Source of the DNA: Nitrospinota bacterium
GTDB lineage: Bacteria; Nitrospinota_A; UBA7883; JACRLM01
Reading direction: 5' to 3'
Assembly (NCBI GenBank): GCA_016208975.1
Contig: JACQXA010000002.1
Coordinates: 1-64,000 of the forward strand
Length of the DNA: 64,000 nucleotides
The notes below the pieces were generated by a model. It did no database searches. It was given only the letters and a program-made list of their open reading frames with translations, and had not been told where the DNA came from. Positions 33,941-43,194 of the stretch are shown one piece after another (the stretch's first letter is position 1; each line of letters begins with the position of its first letter). The translations under genes were made by a program, and so were the position numbers.

Positions 33941-34909
33941 ATGGTTGATAATAAACAGGAACCCCGCATCGCCGTGGTCATCCCGTGCTACCGCACGAGG
34001 GATAAGGCGCTGGAAGTGATAGCCGGAATCGGCAAGGAAGTTACCGCCATCTACGCTGTGGACGACAAATGCCCCGAAAACACCGGCCAGCGGATTGTTG
34101 ATGAATGTAAAGACCCCCGCGTGAGGGTTATGTCCAATAAAGAAAACCTTGGCGTGGGCGGCGCGGTGATGGCCGGATACCGGCAGGCCCTGGCCGACGG
34201 CATGGACATCATAGTCAAGGTTGACGCGGACGGGCAGATGGACCCTCGTCTGATTCCCCGGTTCGTTAAACCGGTTCTCACGGGCGAGGCCGATTACACG
34301 AAGGGCAACCGGTTCTTCAATTTGGAATCGGTCCGTTCCATGCCCAAGGCCCGGCTTATCGGCAACCTGGGGCTTTCTTTCCTGGCGAAATTATCCACCG
34401 GCTACTGGGATCTGTTCGACCCCACTAACGGATTCACCGCCATCCACGCCAAGGCGCTGGAGCTATTGCCCCTTGCCAAAATCAGTAACCGGTATTTCTT
34501 CGAGACCGATATGCTGTTCCGCCTGAACACCGTCCGCGCCGTTGTGGTGGACATCCCTATGGAGGCCAGATATGAAGGCGAAACGTCCAGCCTTCAAATC
34601 AGCCGCGTATTTACGGAATTCGCGTTGAAACACGCCGTTAACATGGCAAAGCGCGTTATCTATAACTATTTCCTGCGTGATTTTTCCATCGCCTCGGTGG
34701 AGCTTGTGGCGGGAACGGCTTTTCTGCTGTTCGGCGTGGTGTTCGGCGTGGGCGAATGGCTGGAGAGCATCGCCACGGGCGAACCCGCCACCAGCGGCAC
34801 CGTCATGCTGGCGGCCCTGCCGGTTATCATCGGGACCCAGTCCATACTGGCTTTCCTCTCTTACGACATAAACAGCAAGCCTAAGCGGCCGCTTTCCAGT
34901 TTCATCTGA
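33941..34909 (+). CDS. Membrane-bound family 2 glycosyltransferase
   Basis: 322 residues. The N-terminal GT-A domain has 'AVVIPCYRTRDKALEVI', 'YAVDDKCPENTG' and the metal-binding 'VKVDADGQMDP'. The C-terminus has two hydrophobic segments ('LVAGTAFLLFGVVFGVGEW' and 'LAALPVIIGTQSILAFLSYDI'), the arrangement of DPM1/GtrB-type polyprenyl-phosphate sugar synthases. It directly follows the GT-C-like protein, so the two could form a donor-lipid/transferase pair. Confidence 0.85.
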   Translation: MVDNKQEPRIAVVIPCYRTRDKALEVIAGIGKEVTAIYAVDDKCPENTGQRIVDECKDPRVRVMSNKENLGVGGAVMAGYRQALADGMDIIVKVDADGQMDPRLIPRFVKPVLTGEADYTKGNRFFNLESVRSMPKARLIGNLGLSFLAKLSTGYWDLFDPTNGFTAIHAKALELLPLAKISNRYFFETDMLFRLNTVRAVVVDIPMEARYEGETSSLQISRVFTEFALKHAVNMAKRVIYNYFLRDFSIASVELVAGTAFLLFGVVFGVGEWLESIATGEPATSGTVMLAALPVIIGTQSILAFLSYDINSKPKRPLSSFI

Positions 34910-34916
34910 ACAAGTA

Positions 34917-35885
34917 ATGGGCGACATATTATCGCGGACATGGCTTGCGCTTAAAAGCCGCTTCGCGCCGGACATCTCCATCTTCCACCAGTTCGTCAAG
35001 CCCCCCTATGGCGGCGGCAACCAGTTCGCGCTGGCGTTGAAAAAGGAGCTGGAGAACCGGGGTTACGCCGTGGGGGCCAACCGGATTACCACCTCCACCC
35101 TGTCGTGCCTTTTCAACTCCTACAATTTCGATTACGAAAAGCTGGCCCGGCTGAAAGACAAACACCCGGACTGCAAAATGACCCACCGGGTGGACGGGCC
35201 CATAACCGTTTACCGGAGCGTGGACGATGGGACAGACAAAAAGATCCACGAGATGAACACCAACCTGGCGGATGTCACCGTGTTCCAGTCCAACTACAGC
35301 TTCTCGCGGCACAAGGAGCTGGGGCTGAATTTCGTTAACCCCGTGGTGATTGTGAACGCCTGTGACCCTTCCATATTCCATTCCCGGGGGCGCGTTCCAT
35401 TCGACCCCGCTCACAAAATAAAACTCATTTCCGTAGCCTGGTCCGACAACGTGAACAAAGGCGGCCCCGTTTACCAGTGGCTTGAAAAACATCTGGACTG
35501 GAACCGGTACGAATTCACCTTCGTGGGTCGCACCAAATACGAGTTCGAAAAGATAAAGGTGATCCCCCCCGTGGGCTCGGAAGAGATGGCCAGGCTGTTG
35601 CGGGAACATCACATTTACATCACCGCCAGCAAGCACGAGTCCTGCTCCAACTCGCTGATAGAGGCGCTTACCTGCGGCCTTCCGGTGGTGTATGTGAAAA
35701 GCGGAAGCAACGGCGAGATAGCGCAACAAGGCGGCGAGGGTTTCGAGACAAACGAAGAGGCCCTGGCGGCCATAGACAAAATTGCCGGGGCCTATGAGAA
35801 ATACGCGGCCATATTGCCCCAGAGGAAGATATCGGACGTGGCGGACAATTATCTTTCCGCCATGGGGGTTGTGGTAAAGCCATGA
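34917..35885 (+). CDS. Family 4-like glycosyltransferase
   Basis: 322 residues, GT-B fold. The N-terminal acceptor half opens 'FHQFVKPPYGGGNQFALALKKEL'. The C-terminal donor half has 'LISVAWSDNVNKGG', 'YEFTFVGRTKYEF' and 'ASKHESCSNSLIEALTCGLPVVYV', the family 4 ESxSNxxxEALxxGxPV block. It overlaps the next glycosyltransferase by the ATGA at 35882. The sugar is unknown. Confidence 0.85.
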   Translation: MGDILSRTWLALKSRFAPDISIFHQFVKPPYGGGNQFALALKKELENRGYAVGANRITTSTLSCLFNSYNFDYEKLARLKDKHPDCKMTHRVDGPITVYRSVDDGTDKKIHEMNTNLADVTVFQSNYSFSRHKELGLNFVNPVVIVNACDPSIFHSRGRVPFDPAHKIKLISVAWSDNVNKGGPVYQWLEKHLDWNRYEFTFVGRTKYEFEKIKVIPPVGSEEMARLLREHHIYITASKHESCSNSLIEALTCGLPVVYVKSGSNGEIAQQGGEGFETNEEALAAIDKIAGAYEKYAAILPQRKISDVADNYLSAMGVVVKP

Positions 35886-36991
35886 ACGTTCTGGAAAAAA
35901 TCGCGTGGAAAACCCGGCGCGCGGCGGGGCTGGCCCGGAGCGCCGTGGAGAACATTGTTGAACGGCCCTATTCGTCGTTCATCGTAAGCTCCGATTCCGC
36001 CGGATGGGTGCTGGACGTGGAGGCCAACGGTTTTATGGATATATGCCGTTCGCTGGGGATAAAGGCCAGGGTGGGGGATCCCGCCGGGCGGAAACATTCA
36101 TGCGTCCATTACCTTTCCCAGTTCGCGCTGGACACCCATGGCAAAAGCCTCTCCGGAGAAGGATGCAGATACTCGCTGGCATATTTCCATGGCGGCCCGG
36201 CGGACTTGGGGTTCGGCGAGCTGTTCGCCACCTTCGCCGCCTTGAAAGACAGGTTCACCAAGGTACATGTAAGCAATTCCCACATCGCCACCGCCTGTCT
36301 TGAAGCGGGCTTCACGCCGGAACAGGTGGTCACCATTCCCATTGGGTTGAACGTGGACTGGTTCCCGCCGCAAACGGCGGAGGCCCGGCGAAATATGCGG
36401 GAGCGGTTGAACATTCCCCAAAGCGCGTTCGTGGTGGGCTCGTTCCAGAAGGACGGCGTGGGCTGGGGTGACGGTATGGAGCCCAAATTGATAAAGGGCC
36501 CGGATGTGTTCGTGAATGTGATGGCGCGGGCGCAAGATAAAATCCCGGAGCTTTTCGTTCTGCTATCAGGCCCGGCGCGGGGCTATGTGAAAAGCGGGCT
36601 GGAAAAACTTGGAATACCATACGTCCACACCTTCCCCAGAGATCCGCGCGAGGCCGCCGGGCTGTACCAGGCCATAGACTTGTACGTGGTGGCAAGCCGC
36701 GTGGAGGGGGGCCCGAAAGCCATATTGGAAAGCATGGCCACGGGCGTTCCCCTTGTCACCACCAATGTGGGTCAGGCGGTGGACATCGTGGAACACGGGA
36801 AGAACGCCTGGCTGGCCGGTTCGGAAGATGTGGAGAATCTCGCCGATGGTGTTTTAACGGCGCATCAAAACCCGGCTTTCTTCCGCTCGATGAAAGATAC
36901 CGCGAGGAAAACGGCGGAGACCGAGGATTACCTGGCCCAGGCGCCCCGCTGGCGGGAAAGTTTCTTCAAAGGCTACGTGGAAGGTATTTAG
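35882..36991 (+). CDS. Family 4 glycosyltransferase
   Basis: 369 residues, GT-B fold. Near the C-terminus are 'YVVASRVEGGPKAILESMATGVPLVTTNVGQAVDIVEHGKN', the donor-binding EGGPxxxLE block, and earlier 'HVSNSHIATACLEAGF' and 'VVTIPIGLN'. It is coupled to the preceding gene by 4 bases and 5 bases from the following GT2. Probably a chain-elongating enzyme on the cytoplasmic face. Confidence 0.85.
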   Translation: MNVLEKIAWKTRRAAGLARSAVENIVERPYSSFIVSSDSAGWVLDVEANGFMDICRSLGIKARVGDPAGRKHSCVHYLSQFALDTHGKSLSGEGCRYSLAYFHGGPADLGFGELFATFAALKDRFTKVHVSNSHIATACLEAGFTPEQVVTIPIGLNVDWFPPQTAEARRNMRERLNIPQSAFVVGSFQKDGVGWGDGMEPKLIKGPDVFVNVMARAQDKIPELFVLLSGPARGYVKSGLEKLGIPYVHTFPRDPREAAGLYQAIDLYVVASRVEGGPKAILESMATGVPLVTTNVGQAVDIVEHGKNAWLAGSEDVENLADGVLTAHQNPAFFRSMKDTARKTAETEDYLAQAPRWRESFFKGYVEGI

Positions 36992-36996
36992 CCCAC

Positions 36997-38070
36997 ATGC
37001 CCGTTACGGTCCTCATGCCCGTTTACAACGCGGGCAAATATCTGCGCCAGTCCATCGAAAGCGTTCTCGCCCAGACCTATGGCGATTTCGAGTTTTTGAT
37101 AATAAACGACGGCTCCACCGACGACACGGCCCAAATCGTCCGGTCATATTCCGACAGCCGCATAAGGTTCGTGGAGAACGAAAGCAACACGGGCATGGTG
37201 GCTACGCTCAACCGGGGGCTTTCGCTGGCCACCCACAAGCTGGTGGCCCGGATGGACGGTGACGACATTTCGCTTCCCCAACGGCTGGAAAAACAGGTGG
37301 CGTGTTTCAGTCAAAACGAAAAACTGGCCCTGCTCGGCTCACGGTGCGGCCAGATAGACGAAAACGGCGTTTCCATATACATGGGCGCTCTGGAGAAGCC
37401 GCTGGAGCCTGTGACGGTGAAATGGTACCAGCTCTTCGACAATCCGTTCACCCACACATCGGTGATGTATAAAAAAAACGTGGTTTTTGACGATTTGGGC
37501 GGGTACCGCTGGTCGGACATCTGCGCTGATTACGATTTATGGGCGCGGATCGCCGAATCGGGTTACGAGGCGCAGAACCTGCCGGACAGGCTGGTGGATT
37601 ACCGGACCCATTCATCCTCCATCATCGGCGCGTTGCGGGCGAAGAATGAAGAGAAACTTAAGATCGCCGCTAAAGAACGGCGGGAGATAGCCAAAAGGGC
37701 CGCCAAATCATCCGCCGGGTGGGACATGAGCGATGACGAGGCGGACACGCTTCAAAGCTTCGTTTACGGCCACACGGCGCAAACCGCCGGGAAGTTTATA
37801 GAGACGTTCGATAAAGCCCTTGCCATGTTTGTGAAGGAGAACCCTGAAGCGAAATCATCGGCGGATTTCCGCGAAACCGTGGCGGGTCAGTATTGCACCG
37901 TAGCATATCAGGCCTTGGCCGGGGATAGAGGGCTTTCAGCGCAAATATACGCCAAAGGCGTGAAGTACCATCCGCCGATAGCCATAAAGCTCCCATGGGG
38001 AAGGATAACGGCCCTCGCCCTGTTCGGCGAAAAGGCCCGCGAGATGTATGGAAAGGTCCGCGCCAGATGA
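36997..38070 (+). CDS. Family 2 glycosyltransferase
   Basis: 357 residues. N-terminal GT-A domain: 'VTVLMPVYNAGKYLRQSIESVLAQTYGDFEFLIINDGSTDD', then 'LVARMDGDDIS' (metal site) and 'DICADYDLWARIAESGY' (ED-like catalytic region). The helical C-terminal 120 residues have no clear assignment. Closely packed between family 4 enzymes (gaps of 5 and 8 bases). Confidence 0.88.
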   Translation: MPVTVLMPVYNAGKYLRQSIESVLAQTYGDFEFLIINDGSTDDTAQIVRSYSDSRIRFVENESNTGMVATLNRGLSLATHKLVARMDGDDISLPQRLEKQVACFSQNEKLALLGSRCGQIDENGVSIYMGALEKPLEPVTVKWYQLFDNPFTHTSVMYKKNVVFDDLGGYRWSDICADYDLWARIAESGYEAQNLPDRLVDYRTHSSSIIGALRAKNEEKLKIAAKERREIAKRAAKSSAGWDMSDDEADTLQSFVYGHTAQTAGKFIETFDKALAMFVKENPEAKSSADFRETVAGQYCTVAYQALAGDRGLSAQIYAKGVKYHPPIAIKLPWGRITALALFGEKAREMYGKVRAR

Positions 38071-38078
38071 ACGCATAA

Positions 38079-39230
38079 ATGAACGGCAAACTGAAAATAT
38101 TCCACCTCATCACCGGCCTGCAAACCGGCGGCGCGGAAACCATGCTGGCCAAGCTCGTGGGCGGGATGGACAAATCCCGGTTCGAAAACGTGGTGTTGAA
38201 CATGAGCGCCGGGCCTTCAATGCTTGCCGGGATAATCGAAAAAAACGGCTCCAGGGTGGAAACGGTGGCCATGCGTCCTGTCTGGAGGCTCCCAAGCGGA
38301 ATGGCCAAACTTGTCTCCCTTATAAAACGGGAAAAACCTCATATTTTACAGACCTGGCTCCATCACGCCGATTTCTTCGGAATGCTGGCGGCCCGCATGG
38401 CGGGGGATACGCCGGTTCTATGGAACCTCCGGTGCGCGGAGCTGGCGGTGGAAGACCATCCCAAATCGCTTTTTTATATCCTTCAACTGCTGGCAAGGAA
38501 TTCAGCGCTTCCCGAAGCGGTGATCGTCAATTCCCGGGCGGGGTTGCTGGCTCACGAGGCCATTGGGTACAAGCCTCGGCGATGGGAGATAATCCCCAAC
38601 GGGTTCGACGTGGAAAGGTTCGCGCCCTCAGACGAAAAACGGCGGGCCGCGCGGCGTCAGCTGGGGATTGGCGATAAAACCCCTGTAATCGGCCTTGTGG
38701 CCCGGTATCATCCTATGAAAGACCACGCCACGTTTTTAGCGGCCGCGGGATTGGTCCATAAAAAACGGCCGGACGCGGTTTTTGTCATGGCCGGGACGGG
38801 GGTGGACAGTTCCAACGAAACCATAATGTCCCAAATCCGGCGGGAAGGGCTAAACGGCTCTATCCATGCCCTGGGCGAGGTGGCCGATGTTCCCGGCATA
38901 ACCGCCGCGCTGGACATCGCCACATGCTCCTCATACAGCGAGGGGTTCCCCAACGTGATTGGCGAGGCCATGGCCTGCGAAGTCCCATGCGTGGTGACCG
39001 ATGCGGGGGATTCTTCGGAAATCCTCGGCGATTACGGCGTTGTCGTCCCTCCACGCGATCCGTCAGCCATGGCCGAAGGCATATTGAAACTGTTGGCCAT
39101 GAGCGAGGTTGACCGGCGCGAACTGGGCCGCCGCGCCCGGCAAAAAATCGTGTCGAACTACTCGCTGGAACAAATCACGCGGCGGTACCAGTCGCTTTAC
39201 GAAGAAATAGCGGGGCAACGCCGCCAATGA
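38079..39230 (+). CDS. Family 4 glycosyltransferase
   Basis: 383 residues, GT-B fold. Start 'IFHLITGLQTGGAETMLAKLVGGM' is the classic GGAE acceptor-domain loop; 'VIGLVARYHPMKDHATFLAAA' and 'SSYSEGFPNVIGEAMACEVPCVVTDAGDSSEIL' mark the donor half. The start has no strong ribosome site but lies 8 bases after the preceding stop. It overlaps the following membrane protein gene by ATGA. Confidence 0.9.
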   Translation: MNGKLKIFHLITGLQTGGAETMLAKLVGGMDKSRFENVVLNMSAGPSMLAGIIEKNGSRVETVAMRPVWRLPSGMAKLVSLIKREKPHILQTWLHHADFFGMLAARMAGDTPVLWNLRCAELAVEDHPKSLFYILQLLARNSALPEAVIVNSRAGLLAHEAIGYKPRRWEIIPNGFDVERFAPSDEKRRAARRQLGIGDKTPVIGLVARYHPMKDHATFLAAAGLVHKKRPDAVFVMAGTGVDSSNETIMSQIRREGLNGSIHALGEVADVPGITAALDIATCSSYSEGFPNVIGEAMACEVPCVVTDAGDSSEILGDYGVVVPPRDPSAMAEGILKLLAMSEVDRRELGRRARQKIVSNYSLEQITRRYQSLYEEIAGQRRQ

Positions 39231-40750
39231 GCGTTACAAAGGTCTTGGACAGATACTGGTTGCCTATATTGTCCGCGTTCCATTTTATGGTGGCGGGGGT
39301 CATGAGCCTAATAGCGCGAAGCGGACACCTGCCGCAATATCACAACGGCAAAGGGCTATGGGGGTTTGGGATGGACTCGTTCCAGTATCACGACATAGCC
39401 GTGATAGGGGCTCAGAAAATAGCCGCCGGGGAATATTCCTTCTTCCTCAAGCTGGACAACGAGAACACGCCCCATACGAAACTCATCACCACCGCATATT
39501 ACCTTTTCGGGGCGGACCCGTTTTCATTCGAGCCAGTAAACGCGCTCACCTGGGCCCTGTCGGTGTTCATGGTTTACCTCACGGCCAAAACGCTCTTTGG
39601 CGAGGGCTCAAAGGCGCCATGGCTGGCCGGGCTTTTATATGGATTGTTCCCGTCAAACCTGGCCCTTTCCACGCAACTGATGAAAGACCCCATATTCAAC
39701 CTGGCCTGCCTGTTAATAGTTTATGGATGCGCGCGGTTGATCACCGGCAAGGGCAAGGCGGCTCCGTCAGCGCTTTCTTTCATAGGGCTGGCGCTGGCGG
39801 TTGTTACACGGGTGCAGGCGGCGCCGTTCCTTCTGGCGGCCATCCTGATTTCCACCATGATATGCGCCTTCAAAAAACGCGAGGTCCTGATTTATTCAGC
39901 GTCGGCCTCGATTCTATCCATCGGGCTGGTGATGTTTTCCATGAAAGCCGCCGAACCGGAAGACAAGCCCCGTGTAAAATTCGCCACGGCGCAGGAATAT
40001 TACAGCTACTTTGATAAAAAGCAGGAGCGGCTTAATAAGGAAAATGCCGAGATAGAGCATGTCAAAAAGGCGCTTCCGCTGATCACCGGTGCGCCGGACA
40101 AGGAAGACCTGGGCCGGAAAATAGATAAATGGTTCGAGCCCGGCGTGGCCCCGTGGAAAACTTTCGAGGAACGCAAAAGGGTACTGCTGGATCTGGCGGA
40201 AGTACACGGGCAAAACCTTCCCGGTTTTCTGGAACAATGGAACAGGCCCTGGGAAGAAAGCCGCCTGTTGCCGTCATCTTTGGACCACGCCCTGCGAATA
40301 GCCAACTCCGCCCGTGACAATTTTGTAAGCTACTACGTGAAAACCTCCGGGAGCCTCATGGATGGCGATGTTATATTCCGCTCGGCGGGGGAGATGATGG
40401 CCTACATCCCACGGTCGGTGGAAATAGGGTTTTTCGCGCCTTTCCCCACCATGTGGTTCGATAAGGGGCAAACCGGCGGCAAAATGGCCCGGGCCGTGGG
40501 GGCTTTCGAAATTCTTATCTGGTACGGGCTATACGCCGCTTTCGCCTGGTTTTTACTGAAAAGCCGCCAGCCTGTGGAAATAAAGCTGTGGCTGGCCCTG
40601 TTTTGTTTAATAACAATTATCCCGCTGGGGGTACTTACCCCGAACATAGGCACACTGCACCGCCTGCGCCATGTTTATCTTGCGCCGGTATTAATAGGCG
40701 GTCTGGAAGGTTTAAGGCTTATTTTCGCCTCCCGGCGGAAATCCGCGTGA
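39227..40750 (+). CDS. Polytopic membrane protein, GT-C (PMT/ArnT)-like
   Basis: 507 residues with about eight to ten hydrophobic segments. The first loop after span 1 has 'GMDSFQYHDIAVIGAQKI' with conserved-looking acidic residues. Next come 'AWLAGLLYGLFPSNLALSTQLMKDPIFNLACLL', a typical GT-C pattern, and a large hydrophilic loop (about 245-370). Last gene of the 17-kb operon; the MITE-like element copy B lies just after it. A role in transfer of lipid-linked sugars, or polymerisation, is inferred. Confidence 0.65.
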   Translation: MSVTKVLDRYWLPILSAFHFMVAGVMSLIARSGHLPQYHNGKGLWGFGMDSFQYHDIAVIGAQKIAAGEYSFFLKLDNENTPHTKLITTAYYLFGADPFSFEPVNALTWALSVFMVYLTAKTLFGEGSKAPWLAGLLYGLFPSNLALSTQLMKDPIFNLACLLIVYGCARLITGKGKAAPSALSFIGLALAVVTRVQAAPFLLAAILISTMICAFKKREVLIYSASASILSIGLVMFSMKAAEPEDKPRVKFATAQEYYSYFDKKQERLNKENAEIEHVKKALPLITGAPDKEDLGRKIDKWFEPGVAPWKTFEERKRVLLDLAEVHGQNLPGFLEQWNRPWEESRLLPSSLDHALRIANSARDNFVSYYVKTSGSLMDGDVIFRSAGEMMAYIPRSVEIGFFAPFPTMWFDKGQTGGKMARAVGAFEILIWYGLYAAFAWFLLKSRQPVEIKLWLALFCLITIIPLGVLTPNIGTLHRLRHVYLAPVLIGGLEGLRLIFASRRKSA

Positions 40751-40751
40751 A

Positions 40752-40916
40752 GGGGCTTTGGTAGTGTCCAGTTTGAAAGTACAGGGGAGATTCTTCACTT
40801 ACGCTCAGAATGACAATATAAAAGCCGTTGATAACATTGTCATCCTGAACGAAGCGCAAGCGAAGTGAAGGTCTGTCTGTTATTTGAGATTCAAACTGGG
40901 ACACCACCGGGGCTTT
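40752..40916 (+). mobile_element. MITE-like element, copy B, with 8-bp target duplication
   Basis: The element proper is 40760-40908 (149 bp). Left end GGTAGTGTCCAGTTTGAA and the reverse complement of the right end, GGTGGTGTCCCAGTTTGAA, differ by one substitution and one missing C. Perfect flanking duplication GGGGCTTT occurs at 40752-40759 and 40909-40916. Nested internal palindromes are the same as in copy A, and there is no coding capacity. It lies in the same orientation as copy A, 17 kb away. Confidence 0.88.
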
Positions 40917-40940
40917 ATATTCCTTAATACGAAGGCCCCG
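40908..40940. terminator. Hairpin after the 17-kb operon
   Basis: CGGGGCTTT (40908-40916) pairs with AAGGCCCCG (40932-40940), with one G-T pair. The following sequence is AT-rich but lacks a T-run, so it is at best a weak terminator. Part of its left arm is the target duplication of element copy B, so the structure may have been changed by that insertion. Confidence 0.25.
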
Positions 40941-41040
40941 AATAATATAGAATATGCTGTTTATTGTCGGCTCGGGATTCCATAGGGTTCAAACCGTAAC
41001 CCGGGGTCCTTTCATATAAAAATGCCTTTTGGAGATTATT

Positions 41041-41817
41041 GTGGTTACTGAACATGAACGCCAGGTGGCTCTGAAAACAGGCGAGCTATACGCCTTTATC
41101 TGGGACCAGATGAGCGAGGCTCAATGGAAAGAGTTTTCAGACAATCATTTCAAGAAGTGGTCCCCTTTGCCTCTTTCCGACGATAACTTTTTTAAAGACA
41201 AGGTATGCCTGGACGCGGGTTGCGGAAGCGGCCGGGCCGTGCGAAGCCTGCTGTTAGCCGGGGCCAAAAAAGTTTGCGGCGTGGACATGGGCGTCGGATG
41301 CGTGCGCAATACCACCGGGCGGAACAAGGATTTCGCGGATCGCATCGAGATTAAGCACGCTTCGGTGCTGGAGATTCCATACCCGGACGCCACTTTCGAT
41401 TTCGTGCATTGTGACGGGGTGCTTCACCACACCACGAATCCGGAACAAGGGTTTAAGGAGCTTGTCCGGGTGTTAAAACCCGGTGGCGACATCGTAATGG
41501 CCGTTTACGGGCGTGGCGGGCTGATGAACTTCGCCATTTACGCCTCGCGGATATTTAAAGACATCATCCCCATGGGGCTCACGTTCAAGATCCTCAAGGC
41601 GCTCAGCGACAATCCGGTAACCTGGTACGCCGTTCTTGATTGCATGTATGTTCCCATCCGCGAGAACTATTACGCCTGGGAAATAAAAAAGTGGTTCGAG
41701 CAGGCCGGGCTTTCGGACATCACGCGGATGGATTCCACCTGGGGCCCTTACGCTTACGGGCCGTGGATGAAAGGCGAGGGTTACGTCAAGTTCCTCGCCA
41801 AAAAACCGCTTGAATAG
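41041..41817 (+). CDS. Class I SAM-dependent methyltransferase
   Basis: 258 residues from GTG 41041. TTGGAG at 41029-41034 gives a well-spaced ribosome site for that start and argues against the upstream TTG at 41029. SAM site 'CLDAGCGSGRAVRSLLLAGAKKVCGVDMG', then 'YPDATFDFVHCDGVLHHTTNPEQGFKELVRVLKPGGDIVMAVYG', Methyltransf_11 type. It is the first gene after the element and precedes the UDP-sugar dehydrogenase. Substrate unknown, likely a sugar or lipid-linked glycan. Confidence 0.85.
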   Translation: MVTEHERQVALKTGELYAFIWDQMSEAQWKEFSDNHFKKWSPLPLSDDNFFKDKVCLDAGCGSGRAVRSLLLAGAKKVCGVDMGVGCVRNTTGRNKDFADRIEIKHASVLEIPYPDATFDFVHCDGVLHHTTNPEQGFKELVRVLKPGGDIVMAVYGRGGLMNFAIYASRIFKDIIPMGLTFKILKALSDNPVTWYAVLDCMYVPIRENYYAWEIKKWFEQAGLSDITRMDSTWGPYAYGPWMKGEGYVKFLAKKPLE

Positions 41818-41857
41818 GATTTTGATTAAATAGAGCCCATAACGCTGGAGCATGTGA

Positions 41858-43171
41858 ATGTTCACCGATTTGCTTTCCAAGATCAGGAACGGCCAGGCCC
41901 CCATTGCCGTCATCGGCCTGGGTTACGTTGGGTTGCCGCTGGCCGTGGCTTTTGCGAAGAAGTTCAGGGTCATCGGGTTCGACAATAACCCGCGTCGGCT
42001 GGAACGGCTTATGGCCGGCCATGACGACACCGGCGAGGTGGAATCGGCCCGGCTTACCAGCGGGAATATTACTTTCACCGGCGACCCCTCAAAACTCAAA
42101 GAGGCCCGGTTCATCGCTGTCACCGTCCCCACGCCGGTGGATGGAGACAAAAGGCCGGACTTGAGCCCGTTGATATCCGCCAGCGCCTCCATAGGCCGCC
42201 ATATAGCGCCGGGAACGGTGGTGGTGTACGAATCCACGGTCTATCCCGGTGTCACCGAAGATGTTTGCGTGCCGGTTATCGAAAAAGAATCGGGGCTGGA
42301 ACGGGGGGTGGATTTCAAGGTGGGTTACTCCCCGGAACGCATCAACCCCGGCGACAAGGAACACACCATCGAGCGGGTCACCAAGGTTGTGTCCGGCGAA
42401 GACGCCACAACTCTGGACATCGTGGCAGGGGTGTATGGCGACGTGATAACCGCCGGGGTGCATAAAGCGCAGTCCGTGAAAGTCGCCGAGGCGGCCAAGG
42501 TTATAGAAAACATCCAGCGCGACATAAACATAGCCCTGGCCAACGAGCTTTCGATGATTTTCAACCTGATGGGTATCAGGACAAAGGACGTCCTGGCGGC
42601 GGCGGGCACCAAGTGGAACTTCATTAAATACTCGCCGGGGCTGGTGGGCGGCCATTGCATCGGGGTGGATCCGTATTACCTCACCACCAAGGCCGAGCAA
42701 TTGGGCTACCATCCGCAGATGATACTGTCGGGCCGCCGCATCAACGACGGCATGGGCAAGTACGTGGCGGAACAGGCAGTGAAACGGCTGATAAAATCCG
42801 GCAAGCAGATATTGGGCGCCAAGGTGGGCATTTTGGGGCTTACCTTCAAGGAAAACGTGCCGGACCTGCGCAACAGCCGTGTGCCGGACATTTACAGGGA
42901 ATTCGTGGAGTTCGGGCTGGACGTGAAAGTCCACGACCCGGTTTGCGACCCCAAAATGGCCCACGAGGAATACGGTATCCACCTCTGCGGCCAGGAAGGC
43001 TTAAAGGGGCTGGACATGGTGGTGCTGGCCGTGCCGCACAAGGAGTTTCTGTCCGCCGGGCCCGCATGGATAAAGGGCATGTTCAGCGACGGCAAAGGCG
43101 TTATGGTGGACGTAAAATCGGTGATGGAGAAATGCGATTTTACGCCCGGGGCGGATTACTGGTCTCTTTAA
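41858..43171 (+). CDS. UDP-HexNAc/UDP-hexose 6-dehydrogenase, TviB/WbpO type
   Basis: 437 residues. The NAD site is 'AVIGLGYVGLPLAVAFA', followed by 'VPTPVDGDKRPDL', 'STVYPGVTEDVC', 'VGYSPERINPGD', the catalytic Cys in 'GGHCIGVDPYYL', and a C-terminal NAD/UDP domain. This is the pattern of TviB/WbpO-like dehydrogenases that oxidise UDP-GlcNAc or UDP-GalNAc to the uronic acid. GCTGGAG at 41844-41850 supports the start. An AsnB-like amidotransferase follows 23 bases later, which suggests a uronamide. Confidence 0.9.
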   Translation: MFTDLLSKIRNGQAPIAVIGLGYVGLPLAVAFAKKFRVIGFDNNPRRLERLMAGHDDTGEVESARLTSGNITFTGDPSKLKEARFIAVTVPTPVDGDKRPDLSPLISASASIGRHIAPGTVVVYESTVYPGVTEDVCVPVIEKESGLERGVDFKVGYSPERINPGDKEHTIERVTKVVSGEDATTLDIVAGVYGDVITAGVHKAQSVKVAEAAKVIENIQRDINIALANELSMIFNLMGIRTKDVLAAAGTKWNFIKYSPGLVGGHCIGVDPYYLTTKAEQLGYHPQMILSGRRINDGMGKYVAEQAVKRLIKSGKQILGAKVGILGLTFKENVPDLRNSRVPDIYREFVEFGLDVKVHDPVCDPKMAHEEYGIHLCGQEGLKGLDMVVLAVPHKEFLSAGPAWIKGMFSDGKGVMVDVKSVMEKCDFTPGADYWSL

Positions 43172-43194
43172 CACACTTTGAATAAACCACGCCG

